The position numbers and the translations under genes are program-made. From Streptomyces achromogenes (GTDB lineage: Bacteria > Actinomycetota > Actinomycetes > Streptomycetales > Streptomycetaceae), in contig NZ_JAUSYH010000001.1 of NCBI RefSeq assembly GCF_030816715.1, positions 4,898,001 to 4,962,000 on the forward strand: DNA of 64,000 nt. Reading direction: 5' to 3'. Below the pieces are notes generated by a model. The model saw only the letters and a list, made by a program, of their open reading frames with translations. It searched no databases and was not told where the DNA came from. Positions 33,108 to 41,697 of the stretch are shown one piece after another; position 1 is the stretch's first letter, and each line of letters opens with the position of its first letter.

Positions 33108-34340
33108 ATGACGACCGAGACCACCGAGACGACGACGGGCACGGCCACCGCCACCGCCACGACGGGTGCCGGCGGCCCGGCCGGCGCGGCGGACGTGCTG
33201 AAACGGGTCCGGGAGTTCGTCCGCGCGGAACTGCTCTCCAAGGGCGAGTACTTCGACGGCCTGCCCGAGCAGCCCACCGCCGAGTCGGCCCGGCTGCACG
33301 CCGCCGGGCTGGCCAACTGGTGGATCCCCGCCGCGTACGGCGGCGCCGGTGCGTCCCTCGCCGACAGCGTGGACATCGTCTCCGAACTGGCCTACGGCGA
33401 CGCCGGCTTCGCTTTCGGCTCCTTCCTGCCGGTGCTCGGCACGGTGATGCTCCAGCTGCACGGCGAGGAGGAGGTGGCCCGTCCCGTCCTGGAGCGTCTC
33501 GTCCGGGACGGCGGGCGGCTGGGCATCCTCGGCAGCGAGGAGGACGCGGGCAGCGAACTCAACCGCACCGCCACCACCTTCCGGCGCGACGGCGACGACC
33601 TCGTCCTCGACGGGGAGAAGTACTTCTCCACCAACTCCGACCCGGCCGACACCCTGCTCGTGCTCGCCCGGTCCGCCGACGACGACGGCGACTACGCCGT
33701 CGTCGCGGTGCCCCGCGCCACGCCCGGGGTGGAGATCGTCAAGCGCTGGGACATGCTCGGCGTCCGCGGCTCGGGCACCTACCGGGTCCGGCTGCGCGAC
33801 TGCCGGGTGCCCGCGGCGGGCCGACTGCGCGGCAACGGGCTGCGCCTGCTGGAGATCGGGCTCAACGCCAGCCGCATCCTCATCGCCGCCACCGCGATCG
33901 GCGTCGCCCGCAGGATCCGGGACCTGTCCATGGAGTACGCGGCGCAGAAGCGGATCAAGGGCGCTCCGCTGCGCGAGAACGCCGTGTTCGCCGCCAAGCT
34001 CGGCCAGATCGAGATGACGATCGACGTGATGCGCAACCAGTGCCGGGCGGCGGCGGCCGAGTTCGACCGTTTCCTGGCGGCGGAGAACCCGGCCGCGGCC
34101 CTGTACCGGGTGGGCACCCTGCGCTCGGCGCTGGCCGCCAAGCTGTACTGCGGCCAGGCCGGCTGGGAGGTGGCGACGACCGGCTCGGAGATGTTCGGCG
34201 GGCTCGGCTACACCCACGACCATCCGATCGGGAAGCTGGTGCGCGACCTGCGCTACGTCTCCATCGTGGAGGGCGGCGACGACGTGATGCGTGAGCTGCT
34301 CTACGCCCGGTACGTCGTCCCGGCGGGCAAGCGCCGCTGA
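33108..34340 (+). CDS. Acyl-CoA dehydrogenase
   Basis: 410 aa with full three-domain acyl-CoA dehydrogenase fold: GSEEDAGSELNRTATTF in the middle beta domain, KRWDMLGVRGSGTYRVRLRDCRVP, and a C-terminal bundle ending with VEGGDDVMRELLYARYV, where E is the usual base position. The N-terminus is a low-complexity Thr/Ala stretch. GAGGGGGA precedes ATG 33108, 10 bases after the cyclase. It could desaturate the 2-methylbutyryl starter to a 2-methylcrotonyl unit or act on the finished side chain; this is inference. It ends the operon at a perfect hairpin. Confidence 0.85.
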   Translation: MTTETTETTTGTATATATTGAGGPAGAADVLKRVREFVRAELLSKGEYFDGLPEQPTAESARLHAAGLANWWIPAAYGGAGASLADSVDIVSELAYGDAGFAFGSFLPVLGTVMLQLHGEEEVARPVLERLVRDGGRLGILGSEEDAGSELNRTATTFRRDGDDLVLDGEKYFSTNSDPADTLLVLARSADDDGDYAVVAVPRATPGVEIVKRWDMLGVRGSGTYRVRLRDCRVPAAGRLRGNGLRLLEIGLNASRILIAATAIGVARRIRDLSMEYAAQKRIKGAPLRENAVFAAKLGQIEMTIDVMRNQCRAAAAEFDRFLAAENPAAALYRVGTLRSALAAKLYCGQAGWEVATTGSEMFGGLGYTHDHPIGKLVRDLRYVSIVEGGDDVMRELLYARYVVPAGKRR

Positions 34341-34357
34341 CGGGACGGCACACGACG

Positions 34358-34397
34358 GCGAAGGGGAGGGGCCGGTCGGCGGGCCCCTCCCCTTCGC
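34358..34397. terminator. Terminator closing the PKS operon
   Basis: Perfect 16-bp arms (34358-34373 and 34382-34397) with an 8-base loop, 17 bases after the dehydrogenase stop. Confidence 0.85.
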
Positions 34398-34461
34398 TCC
34401 GTGTCGCACACCCCCGGAGATCCAGGAGTCCCCCGGGATGCGGACGCCCCGGGGGATACGG

Positions 34462-34485
34462 CCGGGGGATGCGGACATCCCCCGG
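34462..34485 (-). terminator. Terminator of the hydrolase (minus strand)
   Basis: CCGGGGGATG and CATCCCCCGG around a CGGA loop, just past the stop of the minus-strand hydrolase. Confidence 0.55.
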
Positions 34486-34488
34486 GGA

Positions 34489-35911
34489 TCAGGCGTCCTC
34501 GGGAACCGGTGGCGCCTGCCGCACGCCGGGCACGCCCACCCGGGCCGGCGGCAGCACCCCGTCCACCAGGTACCCCTCCACATAGGCCTCGAGGCGCGGA
34601 TTGCTGCCACTGAGCACGTAGACCTCGTGCTCGCCTGAGTCCTCCACCAGGATCAGGTGATGGCCGAGGCGTTCCGCGAGGGCCTCGCCGCCCTCGCGGT
34701 GGTCCATCGGATCGCCGTCGGCCTGCACGACCAGGCCCGCCGGATAGCCGTCCCGGGCGAGCACGGTGGGCGGCTCGGGCGACCGGAAGGTGCGGAACGC
34801 GCCGACCCAGGGGGCCGCCCGCAGCACACCGTGCCCGTAGGGGTAGCGCTCCCGGCAGACGCGCATGTCCGCGTAGTAGGTCTCCAGGTCGGTCGGCCAC
34901 TCCGTCTCCAGCGTCACCGCCTCGAGGACGCTCTGCTTCCACTGCTCGCTGGCCCGCGCCCCCCAGCCGCCCGTGGCGTGCTCGGCCAGCAGCGCCGCCG
35001 TCCGCTCGTCGGCGCCCTCGGCGAGCGCGTCCCGCAGGGCCCCGACCAACAGTCCCAGCCGCTCCCACGCCGAACGGTCAGTGGCCAGACCGCCCACGAT
35101 GCCGTCGAACGACGTCCGCACGGACGCCCCGAGCCGGTCCTCCAGCCGCGCGGCGACGCCCTCGACGGCGGCCACGGTCAGCGACGCGGTCGTCCCGAGG
35201 GCGAAGTGGTTGTCGCGCCGCGCGGTCCACGCGGCCCAGCGGTCCACGTTCTCGCGGACCGCCCGCGCCTGGGCCACGAACTGCTCCCGCCAGGTCCAGC
35301 CGGGATGCACGCAGGAGTCGAGCACACTGCGGTCCAGGCGCTCGGGGAACATCGTCCCGTAGACGGCGCCGACGTAACTGCCGTACGCGTAGCCGAGGAA
35401 GTTCAGCTTCTCCTCGCCGAGCGCGACCCGGATGCAGTCCATGTCGCGGGCGAGGTTGCGGGTGCTGATGTGCGGACGCATGTCGCCCGCCGGCCCGCAG
35501 GCACCCCTGTTCCCGCTCCCGCATGTCGGCGGCCATCGCCGCGAACGCCGAGTCCGGCGGCCGGGAGTCGAAGGGCGCGGTGGTGGGGGTGACCTCGATG
35601 CGCAGCGGCGTCGAGGCGCCGGTGCCGCGGGGGTCGAAGCCGATCAGGTCGTACACCTCCGCGAGGGGGGTGCCGGCCAGCCGGGCGGGCATGCCGGTGC
35701 CGAGACCGCCGTCGCCGCCGGGCCCGCCGGTCACCCCGATCAGGACGCCCCGGCGGCGTGCGGGATCCGTGGCGGGCAGCCGGCTGACGGCGAGGGTGAT
35801 CCGCGCGCCGTCGGGATCGGCGTGGTCGAGCGGGACCTCGAGCGTCGCGTACTCCAGGCGTTCGCCTGGTCCTGCGGCCGTCCATGTGAGCCGCTCGCCG
35901 GTCTTCGGCAT
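34489..35911 (-). pseudogene. TAP/SlpD-like alpha/beta hydrolase, frameshifted and lacking the nucleophile Ser
   Basis: Two frames together give one exported-peptidase-type alpha/beta hydrolase without a signal peptide. The first (from ATG 35911, AGGAGG upstream) holds the oxyanion region TGGPGGDGG and FDPRGTGAS and reads to EQGCLRAGG. The second resumes at MRPHISTRNLARDMDC and runs to the end at 34489. One extra C (plus strand, in 35486-35488) causes the shift; without it the junction reads GGDMRPH, as in the family. The nucleophile elbow is GYAYGSYVG, with Ala (codon 35386-35388) instead of Ser. Either the gene is decaying or the shift is a sequencing error in a protein that no longer hydrolyses. 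Distal Asp and His regions (QADGDPMD, SGEHEVY) remain. Confidence 0.8.
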
Positions 35912-35988
35912 GGGTGCCTCCTGTGCGCCATGAGTGCCGTACGTACCGGCCAGCCTTCAGCGTGTCTCTCGAACCGACCTGGAGTGCC

Positions 35989-36054
35989 GGGCGCACCGAC
36001 CTGGAGCACGGGGCGCACCGGCCTGGAGCACGGGGCGCACCGGCCTGGAGTGCG
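35989..36054. repeat. Three 22-bp tandem repeats in the hydrolase/ferredoxin spacer
   Basis: Unit GGGCGCACCGRCCTGGAGCACG is present three times head to tail, with a decayed copy just before (about 35972-35988). They fill part of a 307-base divergent intergenic region that holds no gene. Iterons for a regulator or slippage products are both possible. Confidence 0.7.
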
Positions 36055-36218
36055 CGGGCGGCGGCGGCCCGGAGGCCGCGTTCGATCGAGCCCCCAGCGA
36101 CTCCCCAGGGCGGCGCGGCACGGTGGGCGGCGAGAGCACCGCAGGCATCCGTGGAACGTACGCCGGCGCGGCTCCGCGGCACGTGCGCGGACGCGCGAAC
36201 GCAGGGAGGACACGACGC

Positions 36219-36542
36219 ATGGCCAGGATCACCTACCGGAGTCCGGACGGAACCCCGACGACCCTCGACGTCCCCGAGGGGAACTCCGTGATGCGGGGGG
36301 CGGTCGTGGGCGGCGTCGAGGGCATCGTCGGCGAGTGCGGCGGCGGCGCCATGTGCGCGACCTGCCACGTCTACGTCGACCAGGGCAGCCCGATCACGCT
36401 GCCGGCCGTGTCCGACATCGAGGACGAACTGCTGTACACGACGGCCTGCCCGCGCCGGGAGAACAGCCGGCTCAGCTGCCAGCTGCCGGTCACCGACGCG
36501 ATCGACGGTCTGGTGGTGGACGTCCCGGAGCGGCAGGTGTGA
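36219..36542 (+). CDS. [2Fe-2S] ferredoxin (adrenodoxin/putidaredoxin type)
   Basis: 107-aa soluble electron carrier. Cluster ligands are C40, C46, C49 (GECGGGAMCATCHV) and C87 (LSCQL), with the conserved YTTACPRRENSRLSCQLPVT. ATG 36219 has GGGAGGA upstream. This type feeds electrons to cytochrome P450s or Rieske oxygenases, yet neither is in the window. It may serve an oxygenase to the left of the window. It is probably the last biosynthetic gene on this side. Confidence 0.92.
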   Translation: MARITYRSPDGTPTTLDVPEGNSVMRGAVVGGVEGIVGECGGGAMCATCHVYVDQGSPITLPAVSDIEDELLYTTACPRRENSRLSCQLPVTDAIDGLVVDVPERQV

Positions 36543-36614
36543 CACGGGCCGCCCCGGGTCCGGCCGCCCCGGGGTACGTCCGTCCAGGGCCCGGCAGTCC
36601 GGGGTCCGGCCGGG

Positions 36615-37448
36615 TCAGAACGCGGCGGCGTGCTCGGACACCCAGTCGCGGTAGCTGCGGGGGGCCCGGCCGGTGATCTTCTCGACGTCGGCCGTGACCA
36701 GGGCGGGCCGGCCCACCGAGTCGGCCCACACCTTGAGGATGTCGTCGAGGACCGGCCCGGGGACGTGCGCGCTCATCGCCTCGCGGACGGTCTCGGCGGG
36801 CAGTTCCTGGTAGGTGACGGGGCGGCCGAGCACCTCGCCGATGATCACGGCCTGGTCGGCGTGGGTCAGCGACTGCGGACCGGTCAGCCGGTGGATCTCC
36901 CCGGCATGACCGTCCTCGGTGAGCGCGGCCACGGCCACGGCGGCGATGTCGGCCTCGTGGATCGGCGCGGCGGTGGCCTCGGCGTAGGCGCCGCGGACCA
37001 CGTCGCCGCCCTTGGTCTGCCCGGCCCACATCAGCGTGTTGGCGGCGAACACGTCGGGCCGCAGGAACGTCCATTCCAGGGTGGAGCCGCGCAGCGCCCG
37101 CTCGATCTCCGCGTGGTAGGCGGCGATCGGGCCGTCCTGCTCCTCGGACTCGTCGTCCACCGAGCCGGAGGACAGCAGCACCACCCGGCGCACGCCGGCG
37201 GCCTCGGCGGCGGCGACGAAGGCCGGTCCGCAGCCGGGGGCGGCGAACAGGAACACCGCCTCGACCCCCTCCAGGGCGGTGGCGAGCGACGCCGGGTCGG
37301 CCAGGTCGAGCGCGACGGTCGACACCCCGGCGGGCCAGGTCGCCCGCTCCGGGGCGCGCGACGCGGCCCGCACCTCGCGGCCCTGTGCGAGCAGCGTCTC
37401 CAGTGCGCGACGGCCGACGTTCCCGGTGGCTCCGGTGACGAGGATCAT
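36615..37448 (-). CDS. NmrA-like NAD(P)-binding SDR
   Basis: 277-aa atypical short-chain dehydrogenase. The nucleotide loop VTGATGNVGRRAL is at the N-terminus, and the family traits VVLLSSGSVDD and TFLRPDVFAANTLMW are present. There is no classical YxxxK pair, so it may act as a quinone oxidoreductase (QorB-like) or a redox sensor. It is divergent from the WYL regulator, with a palindrome between them, so it is the likely regulatory target. Not obviously part of the polyketide pathway. Confidence 0.85.
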   Translation of the reverse strand: MILVTGATGNVGRRALETLLAQGREVRAASRAPERATWPAGVSTVALDLADPASLATALEGVEAVFLFAAPGCGPAFVAAAEAAGVRRVVLLSSGSVDDESEEQDGPIAAYHAEIERALRGSTLEWTFLRPDVFAANTLMWAGQTKGGDVVRGAYAEATAAPIHEADIAAVAVAALTEDGHAGEIHRLTGPQSLTHADQAVIIGEVLGRPVTYQELPAETVREAMSAHVPGPVLDDILKVWADSVGRPALVTADVEKITGRAPRSYRDWVSEHAAAF

Positions 37449-37541
37449 GACGTTCTCCCTTGCTGTGCCGGTGGTTCTGCTTGCCTGTGCTTCTGCGGGC
37501 CGTTCCCTCGCGGGCCGGCAAGAAAGACACTAGGAAGCCCT

Positions 37542-37560
37542 GAGGACAGGTTCTGTCCTC
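37542..37560. promoter_or_regulatory. Palindromic operator between the SDR and WYL genes
   Basis: GAGGACAG GTT CTGTCCTC is a perfect 8-bp inverted repeat, 35 bases before the regulator start and 94 bases before the SDR start. It is a likely binding site of the adjacent WYL regulator. Confidence 0.6.
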
Positions 37561-37594
37561 GACCGGGTGCGATCGATGAGGAGTTTTCCGCCAG

Positions 37595-38551
37595 ATGCTC
37601 GAGACCTCGGCCCGATTACTGCGGCTGCTCTCCCTGCTGCAGTCCCGCCCCGACTGGCCGGGCCCGGAACTGGCCGAACGGCTGGGCGTGACCACCCGCA
37701 CCGTCCGCCGCGACGCGGACCGGCTGCGCGAGCTGGGCTACCCGGTGCGGTCCCTGGCCGGCCCCGGCGGCGGCTACCAGCTCGGCGTCGGCGCGGCACT
37801 GCCGCCGCTGCTGCTGGACGACGACGAGGCCGTCGCGGTGACCGTCGGACTGCGGGCCGCCGCGTCCGGCTCGGTGGCGGGCTTCGAGGAGACCTCGCTC
37901 AGGGCACTGGCCAAGCTCGAGCAGGTGCTGCCCTCACGGCTGAAGCACCGGGTGGCGGCGATGCAGTCGGCGATCCTGCCGCTGACGGCGTCCGGCCCGG
38001 CCGTGGACGCGAACCTGCTGGCGGTGCTGGCCGCCGCCTGCCGGGGACACGAGAGCGTGCGCTTCGGCTACCAGGGCAGGACGCGCCGCGTCGAGCCGTA
38101 CCGGCTGGTCCACACCGGCCGCCGCTGGTATCTGCTGGCCTTCGACCTGGAGCGCGACGACTGGCGGACGTTCCGTCTGGACCGCGTCGACGCCGCCCCG
38201 CAGTCCGGGCCCCGGTTCACCCCCCGGCCCGGCCCCGCCGAGGACCTGAACGCCTACCTCACCGACAAGTTGTCCTCGGCCCCCTACCGCTGCCGGGCGA
38301 CCATCCTCTTCCACTGCCCGGCGGAAGCCCTCGCGGAGCACACCTCACCCACCGCGGGCCGTCTGGAGCGGTACGACGACCGCTCCTGTCTGTTCCACAC
38401 GGGCGCCGCGACCCTGGACGAGATCGCGTTGCACATCGCGCTCAAGGGCGTCGACTTCGAGGTCCTCGACCCGCCGGAACTGGGCGACCACCTCCGCGCC
38501 CTCGCCGCCCGCCTCACCCGAGCCGTCGCCCGCACCCCGCCGACCCCATGA
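37595..38551 (+). CDS. HTH/WYL-domain transcriptional regulator (YafY family)
   Basis: 318 aa. The N-terminal HTH_11 winged helix (LLQSRPDWPGPELAERLGVT, then TRTVRRDADRLRELGYPV) is followed by the middle WYL domain (VEPYRLVHTGRRWYLLAFDLERDDWRTFRLDRV, where W-Y-L is seen) and a C-terminal WCX region. Such regulators sense small molecules or nucleic-acid fragments and often control a divergent oxidoreductase, which is the arrangement here. The ligand is unknown. Confidence 0.9.
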   Translation: MLETSARLLRLLSLLQSRPDWPGPELAERLGVTTRTVRRDADRLRELGYPVRSLAGPGGGYQLGVGAALPPLLLDDDEAVAVTVGLRAAASGSVAGFEETSLRALAKLEQVLPSRLKHRVAAMQSAILPLTASGPAVDANLLAVLAAACRGHESVRFGYQGRTRRVEPYRLVHTGRRWYLLAFDLERDDWRTFRLDRVDAAPQSGPRFTPRPGPAEDLNAYLTDKLSSAPYRCRATILFHCPAEALAEHTSPTAGRLERYDDRSCLFHTGAATLDEIALHIALKGVDFEVLDPPELGDHLRALAARLTRAVARTPPTP

Positions 38552-38849
38552 CCCCACCCCCCACTCCGGGCCCGGCCCTGACGGCTCCTCAGACCCCGAC
38601 GGCCACCCGGAACCCGCACCGGCCGCGACGCCGGCCCCGGCGGCCACCCGGCCGGCACCGGCCGCCACCCCGACGGCCACCCGGCCTTGGTGCCTTCGGC
38701 CTCGCCGCCACCCCCGTCCCCAGCGGTCACTCGGCTGCCCGGCCCGGCAGCCACCGACCGGCACCCAGGTCGCCACCCCGGGCCCCGGCGGCCACCCGGC
38801 CCCGGCACCCGGCCGCCACCCAGCACCCGGCCCCCGCAGGACCCGGCGG
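38552..38849. repeat. Low-complexity GGCCACCCGGCC-type repeats, no gene
   Basis: This 298-base convergent spacer consists of degenerate units around GCCACCCGGCC/GGCACCGGCC. Every frame is Pro/Arg/His-rich low complexity without homology, so I call no gene. It may form extended hairpins that stop transcription from both sides. Confidence 0.6.
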
Positions 38850-39809
38850 CTAGCCCAGCACCCGTACCGGCGACCCCGCCAGGTACGCGCGGATGCCCTC
38901 CGCCGCCTGTCCGTAGTAGCGCTCGTAGTTGGCCCGGGACACGTACCCGAGATGGGGAGTGGCCAGCAGCCGGGGAGCCGTCCGCATCGGATGGCCGGCG
39001 GGCAGCGGTTCGACGTCGAAGACGTCCACCCCCGCTCCCGCGATGCGCCGCTCCCGCAGTGCCGCCAGCAACGCCTCCTGGTCGACGATCGCCGCGCGCG
39101 AGGTGTTCACCAGGTAGGCCGTCGGCTTGAGCAGCGCGAGTTCGGCGGGGCCGAGCAGCCCCCGGGTGCGCTCGCCCAGCGCGAGATGGACCGACACGAA
39201 GTCGCTCTCGGCCAGCAGCTCCTCCTTCGAGGCGGCTCGCCGCACACCGGCCTCCCGCGCCCGTTCCTCCGTCAGGTTCTGGCTCCAGGCGCTCACCTCC
39301 ATGCCGAAGGCGAGGCCCACCCGGGCCACCAGAGCGCCGATCTTCCCCAGTCCCAGCAGCCCGAGCCGCCGCCCGTGCAGGTCCGCGCCCACCGTGGACT
39401 GCCAGGGCCCGCCCTCGCGCAGGGCGGTGCTCTCCTGCACCAGTCCGCGCGCGAGACCGAGCAGCAGCGCCCAGGTCAGCTCTACCGGCGGGGTCGACGA
39501 GCTCTGGGTGCCGCAGACCGTCACCCCGTTCGCCTTCGCCGCCGGGAAGTCGATCACCGAGTTGCGCATGCCGGAGGCGATCAGCAGCCGCAGCCGGGGG
39601 AGCCGGTCCAGCAGCGACGCAGGGAAGGCGACGCGTTCGCGCAGGGTGACCACGCAGTCGAAGCCGGCCAGTGCCGCGGCGAGTTCGTCCTCGTCGCCGA
39701 AGTGCTCGGTGAAGGGGACGACCTCCACCTCCTCGCCGGGCACGGACCAGTCGGCGGCGGTTGCCGCGACGTTCTGGAAGTCGTCGAGTACGGCACAGCG
39801 GAAGGCCAC
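38850..39809 (-). CDS. D-2-hydroxyacid dehydrogenase (NAD-binding)
   Basis: 319-aa enzyme of the D-isomer-specific 2-hydroxyacid dehydrogenase family. NAD loop LGLLGLGKIGALVARVGLAFG (about 145-165) and the catalytic Arg in NTSRAAIVD, Glu in VDVFDVEPLPAGHP and His in ATPHLGYVS are all present. Substrate could be glyoxylate, hydroxypyruvate or a phosphoglycerate relative. GTG 39809 sits behind GGAGGA. It stands alone between the regulator and the DNA polymerase gene and is probably chromosomal rather than biosynthetic. Confidence 0.9.
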   Translation of the reverse strand: MAFRCAVLDDFQNVAATAADWSVPGEEVEVVPFTEHFGDEDELAAALAGFDCVVTLRERVAFPASLLDRLPRLRLLIASGMRNSVIDFPAAKANGVTVCGTQSSSTPPVELTWALLLGLARGLVQESTALREGGPWQSTVGADLHGRRLGLLGLGKIGALVARVGLAFGMEVSAWSQNLTEERAREAGVRRAASKEELLAESDFVSVHLALGERTRGLLGPAELALLKPTAYLVNTSRAAIVDQEALLAALRERRIAGAGVDVFDVEPLPAGHPMRTAPRLLATPHLGYVSRANYERYYGQAAEGIRAYLAGSPVRVLG

Positions 39810-39913
39810 GGCGTCTCCTCCGGAGGGGGCGGGCCCACGGGCGGGTCCGCGGGCAGGACCTCCCGAGACTACGGCCGTCCCTCGGGCGCCCCGGCGACTG
39901 CCCTCGCCGGACG

Positions 39914-41626
39914 TCACTTGGCGTCGGCGTAGCACTCCACCACCGCCGTGGTGAAGGGGAACCGCACCGGCGTCTCCCCGAACGTCAGCCGTCCGGCCAG
40001 GTCGGACGCCTCCCGGATCGCGGAGACGACCGTGTCGGCCTCCTCCCGCGGACAGTGCACGATCACCTCGTCGTGCTGGAAGAAGACCAGTTCCGCCGCC
40101 ATGTCCGCACAGGCCCGCCGCAGCGCGGCGAGCAGCAGCAGCGTCCAGTCGGCGGCGCTGCCCTGGACGACGAAGTTGCGGGCGAACCGGCCGCGTGCGC
40201 GGGCGTCGGTGGAGGCGTAACCCGGCGTCCACTGACGGTCGTCGGCGCTGTCCTCCTCGGCGGGGCCGCCGGGGCCGCCGGGGTCGTCGACGGGGATGCC
40301 GGCCTCCTCGGCCTCGGCCGCCCCGACGGCCGGCGGGCATGTCCGGCCGAGCCAGGTCCGCACCAGCCGGCCCTCCTTGCCGGCCCGGGCCGCCTCGTCG
40401 ACGTACTCCACCGCGCGCGGGAAGCGGCGGCGCAGGGCGGCGAGGTTCTTCAGGCCGTCGCCGGAGGTCTGCCCGTAGACCGCGCCGAGCACGGCGAGCT
40501 TGGCCTGGTCGCGGTCGCCGGAGAAGGCGCGGTCCGAGACGGACTGGTACAGGTCGCTCTCCCGGCCCGCGACCTCCATCAGCCCGGGGTCGCGGGAGAT
40601 CGCCGCCAGCACGCGCGGCTCCATCTGGTCGGCGTCGGCGACCACGAACCGCCAGCCGGGATCCGCGACCACCGCCCGCCGGATGACCTTCGGGATCTGC
40701 AGGCCGCCCCCGCCGTTGGTGACCCAGCGCCCGGTGACCGTGCCGTGCGCGAGGAACTCCGGCCGGAACCGCCCGTCGCGCACCCAGTCCTGCAGCCAGG
40801 ACCATCCGTGGGCCACCCGGATGCGGTACAGCTTCTTGTACTCGAGCAGCGGCTTCACGGCCGGATGGTCGAGGGACTGGATCTCCCAGCGCCTGGTCGA
40901 CCGCACCCGGATCCCGGCCTGCCCGAAGGCCTTCACCACGTCGGCCGGAAGGTCGGGGCGGACGCGGCGACCGAAGGCGGCCGACACCTCGTCCGCCAGC
41001 TCCGCCAGCCGCCGCGGTTCGCCGCCGCCCGCGTACCGCTCGCCGAGCAGGTCGTCCAGGAGCGCGCGGTGCACCTGCGCGCTCCACGGCAGCCCCGCCC
41101 GGTTCATCTCGGCGGCCACCAGCATCCCCGCCGACTCGGAGGCCGTCAGCAGCCGCATCCGCGCCGGGTGCTCGGCCCGCTCGTGCCTGCGCTGCTGCTC
41201 CGCGTAGACGGCGAGGAGGTCCGCCAGCGGCAGCCCCGCGGCGGCCCGCGGTTCGAACAGCGAGGACTGGGCGCCGGGCTCGGCCGAGCGCTGCGGCGGG
41301 TCCGGCGGGACGGGCCCGCCGCGCAGCCGGGCCAGCGCGGCGGCCGCCGACCGTGGCTCGCCGGACCGGCCCTCGTGGCCGAGCAGGAGCGTCTCGGCGT
41401 CCTCCACGTCGTAGCAGCGGTCGACCCGCACGCCCGCGTCGAGCAGGCGCGGGTAGACCTCGGACGTGGAACGCCAGACCCAGCGCACGACGTCGGGCCG
41501 CTCCCGCACGGCCCGCGCCAGATCCGGCTCGCGCAGCGACGGGCCGGCGGGCAGGCCGTCCGGACCGAGGGGGGCGAGTTCCACGCCACCGTCCTCGGTC
41601 GGAGCGAGCGCCCACCGGTCGGCCAT
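39914..41626 (-). CDS. DNA polymerase I-like protein without 5' nuclease
   Basis: 570-aa family A polymerase. The N-terminal ~190 residues are a degenerate 3'-5' exonuclease-like region. The polymerase domain carries motif A VADADQMEPRVLA (DYSQIELR in PolA), motif B RDQAKLAVLGAVYGQTSGDG and motif C HDEVIVH, so catalytic Asp residues are kept. The 5' nuclease domain of PolA is missing. Streptomyces carry such a second PolA-like protein; its role in repair or lesion bypass is not settled. ATG 41626 is divergent from the DUF2786 gene. I take this gene as the start of the conserved chromosomal block. Confidence 0.9.
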   Translation of the reverse strand: MADRWALAPTEDGGVELAPLGPDGLPAGPSLREPDLARAVRERPDVVRWVWRSTSEVYPRLLDAGVRVDRCYDVEDAETLLLGHEGRSGEPRSAAAALARLRGGPVPPDPPQRSAEPGAQSSLFEPRAAAGLPLADLLAVYAEQQRRHERAEHPARMRLLTASESAGMLVAAEMNRAGLPWSAQVHRALLDDLLGERYAGGGEPRRLAELADEVSAAFGRRVRPDLPADVVKAFGQAGIRVRSTRRWEIQSLDHPAVKPLLEYKKLYRIRVAHGWSWLQDWVRDGRFRPEFLAHGTVTGRWVTNGGGGLQIPKVIRRAVVADPGWRFVVADADQMEPRVLAAISRDPGLMEVAGRESDLYQSVSDRAFSGDRDQAKLAVLGAVYGQTSGDGLKNLAALRRRFPRAVEYVDEAARAGKEGRLVRTWLGRTCPPAVGAAEAEEAGIPVDDPGGPGGPAEEDSADDRQWTPGYASTDARARGRFARNFVVQGSAADWTLLLLAALRRACADMAAELVFFQHDEVIVHCPREEADTVVSAIREASDLAGRLTFGETPVRFPFTTAVVECYADAK

Positions 41627-41697
41627 ACCGCGAGTGTGACAGGGGGGTCTGACAGTGAGGGTGAAGGTGCGCGGGCGGCGCATGGCACGATCGAACG

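Noticed and set aside
35989..36054. CRISPR array
   Set aside because: Units are directly abutting without spacers, and there are no cas genes; the same holds for the 7-bp repeats at 42894.
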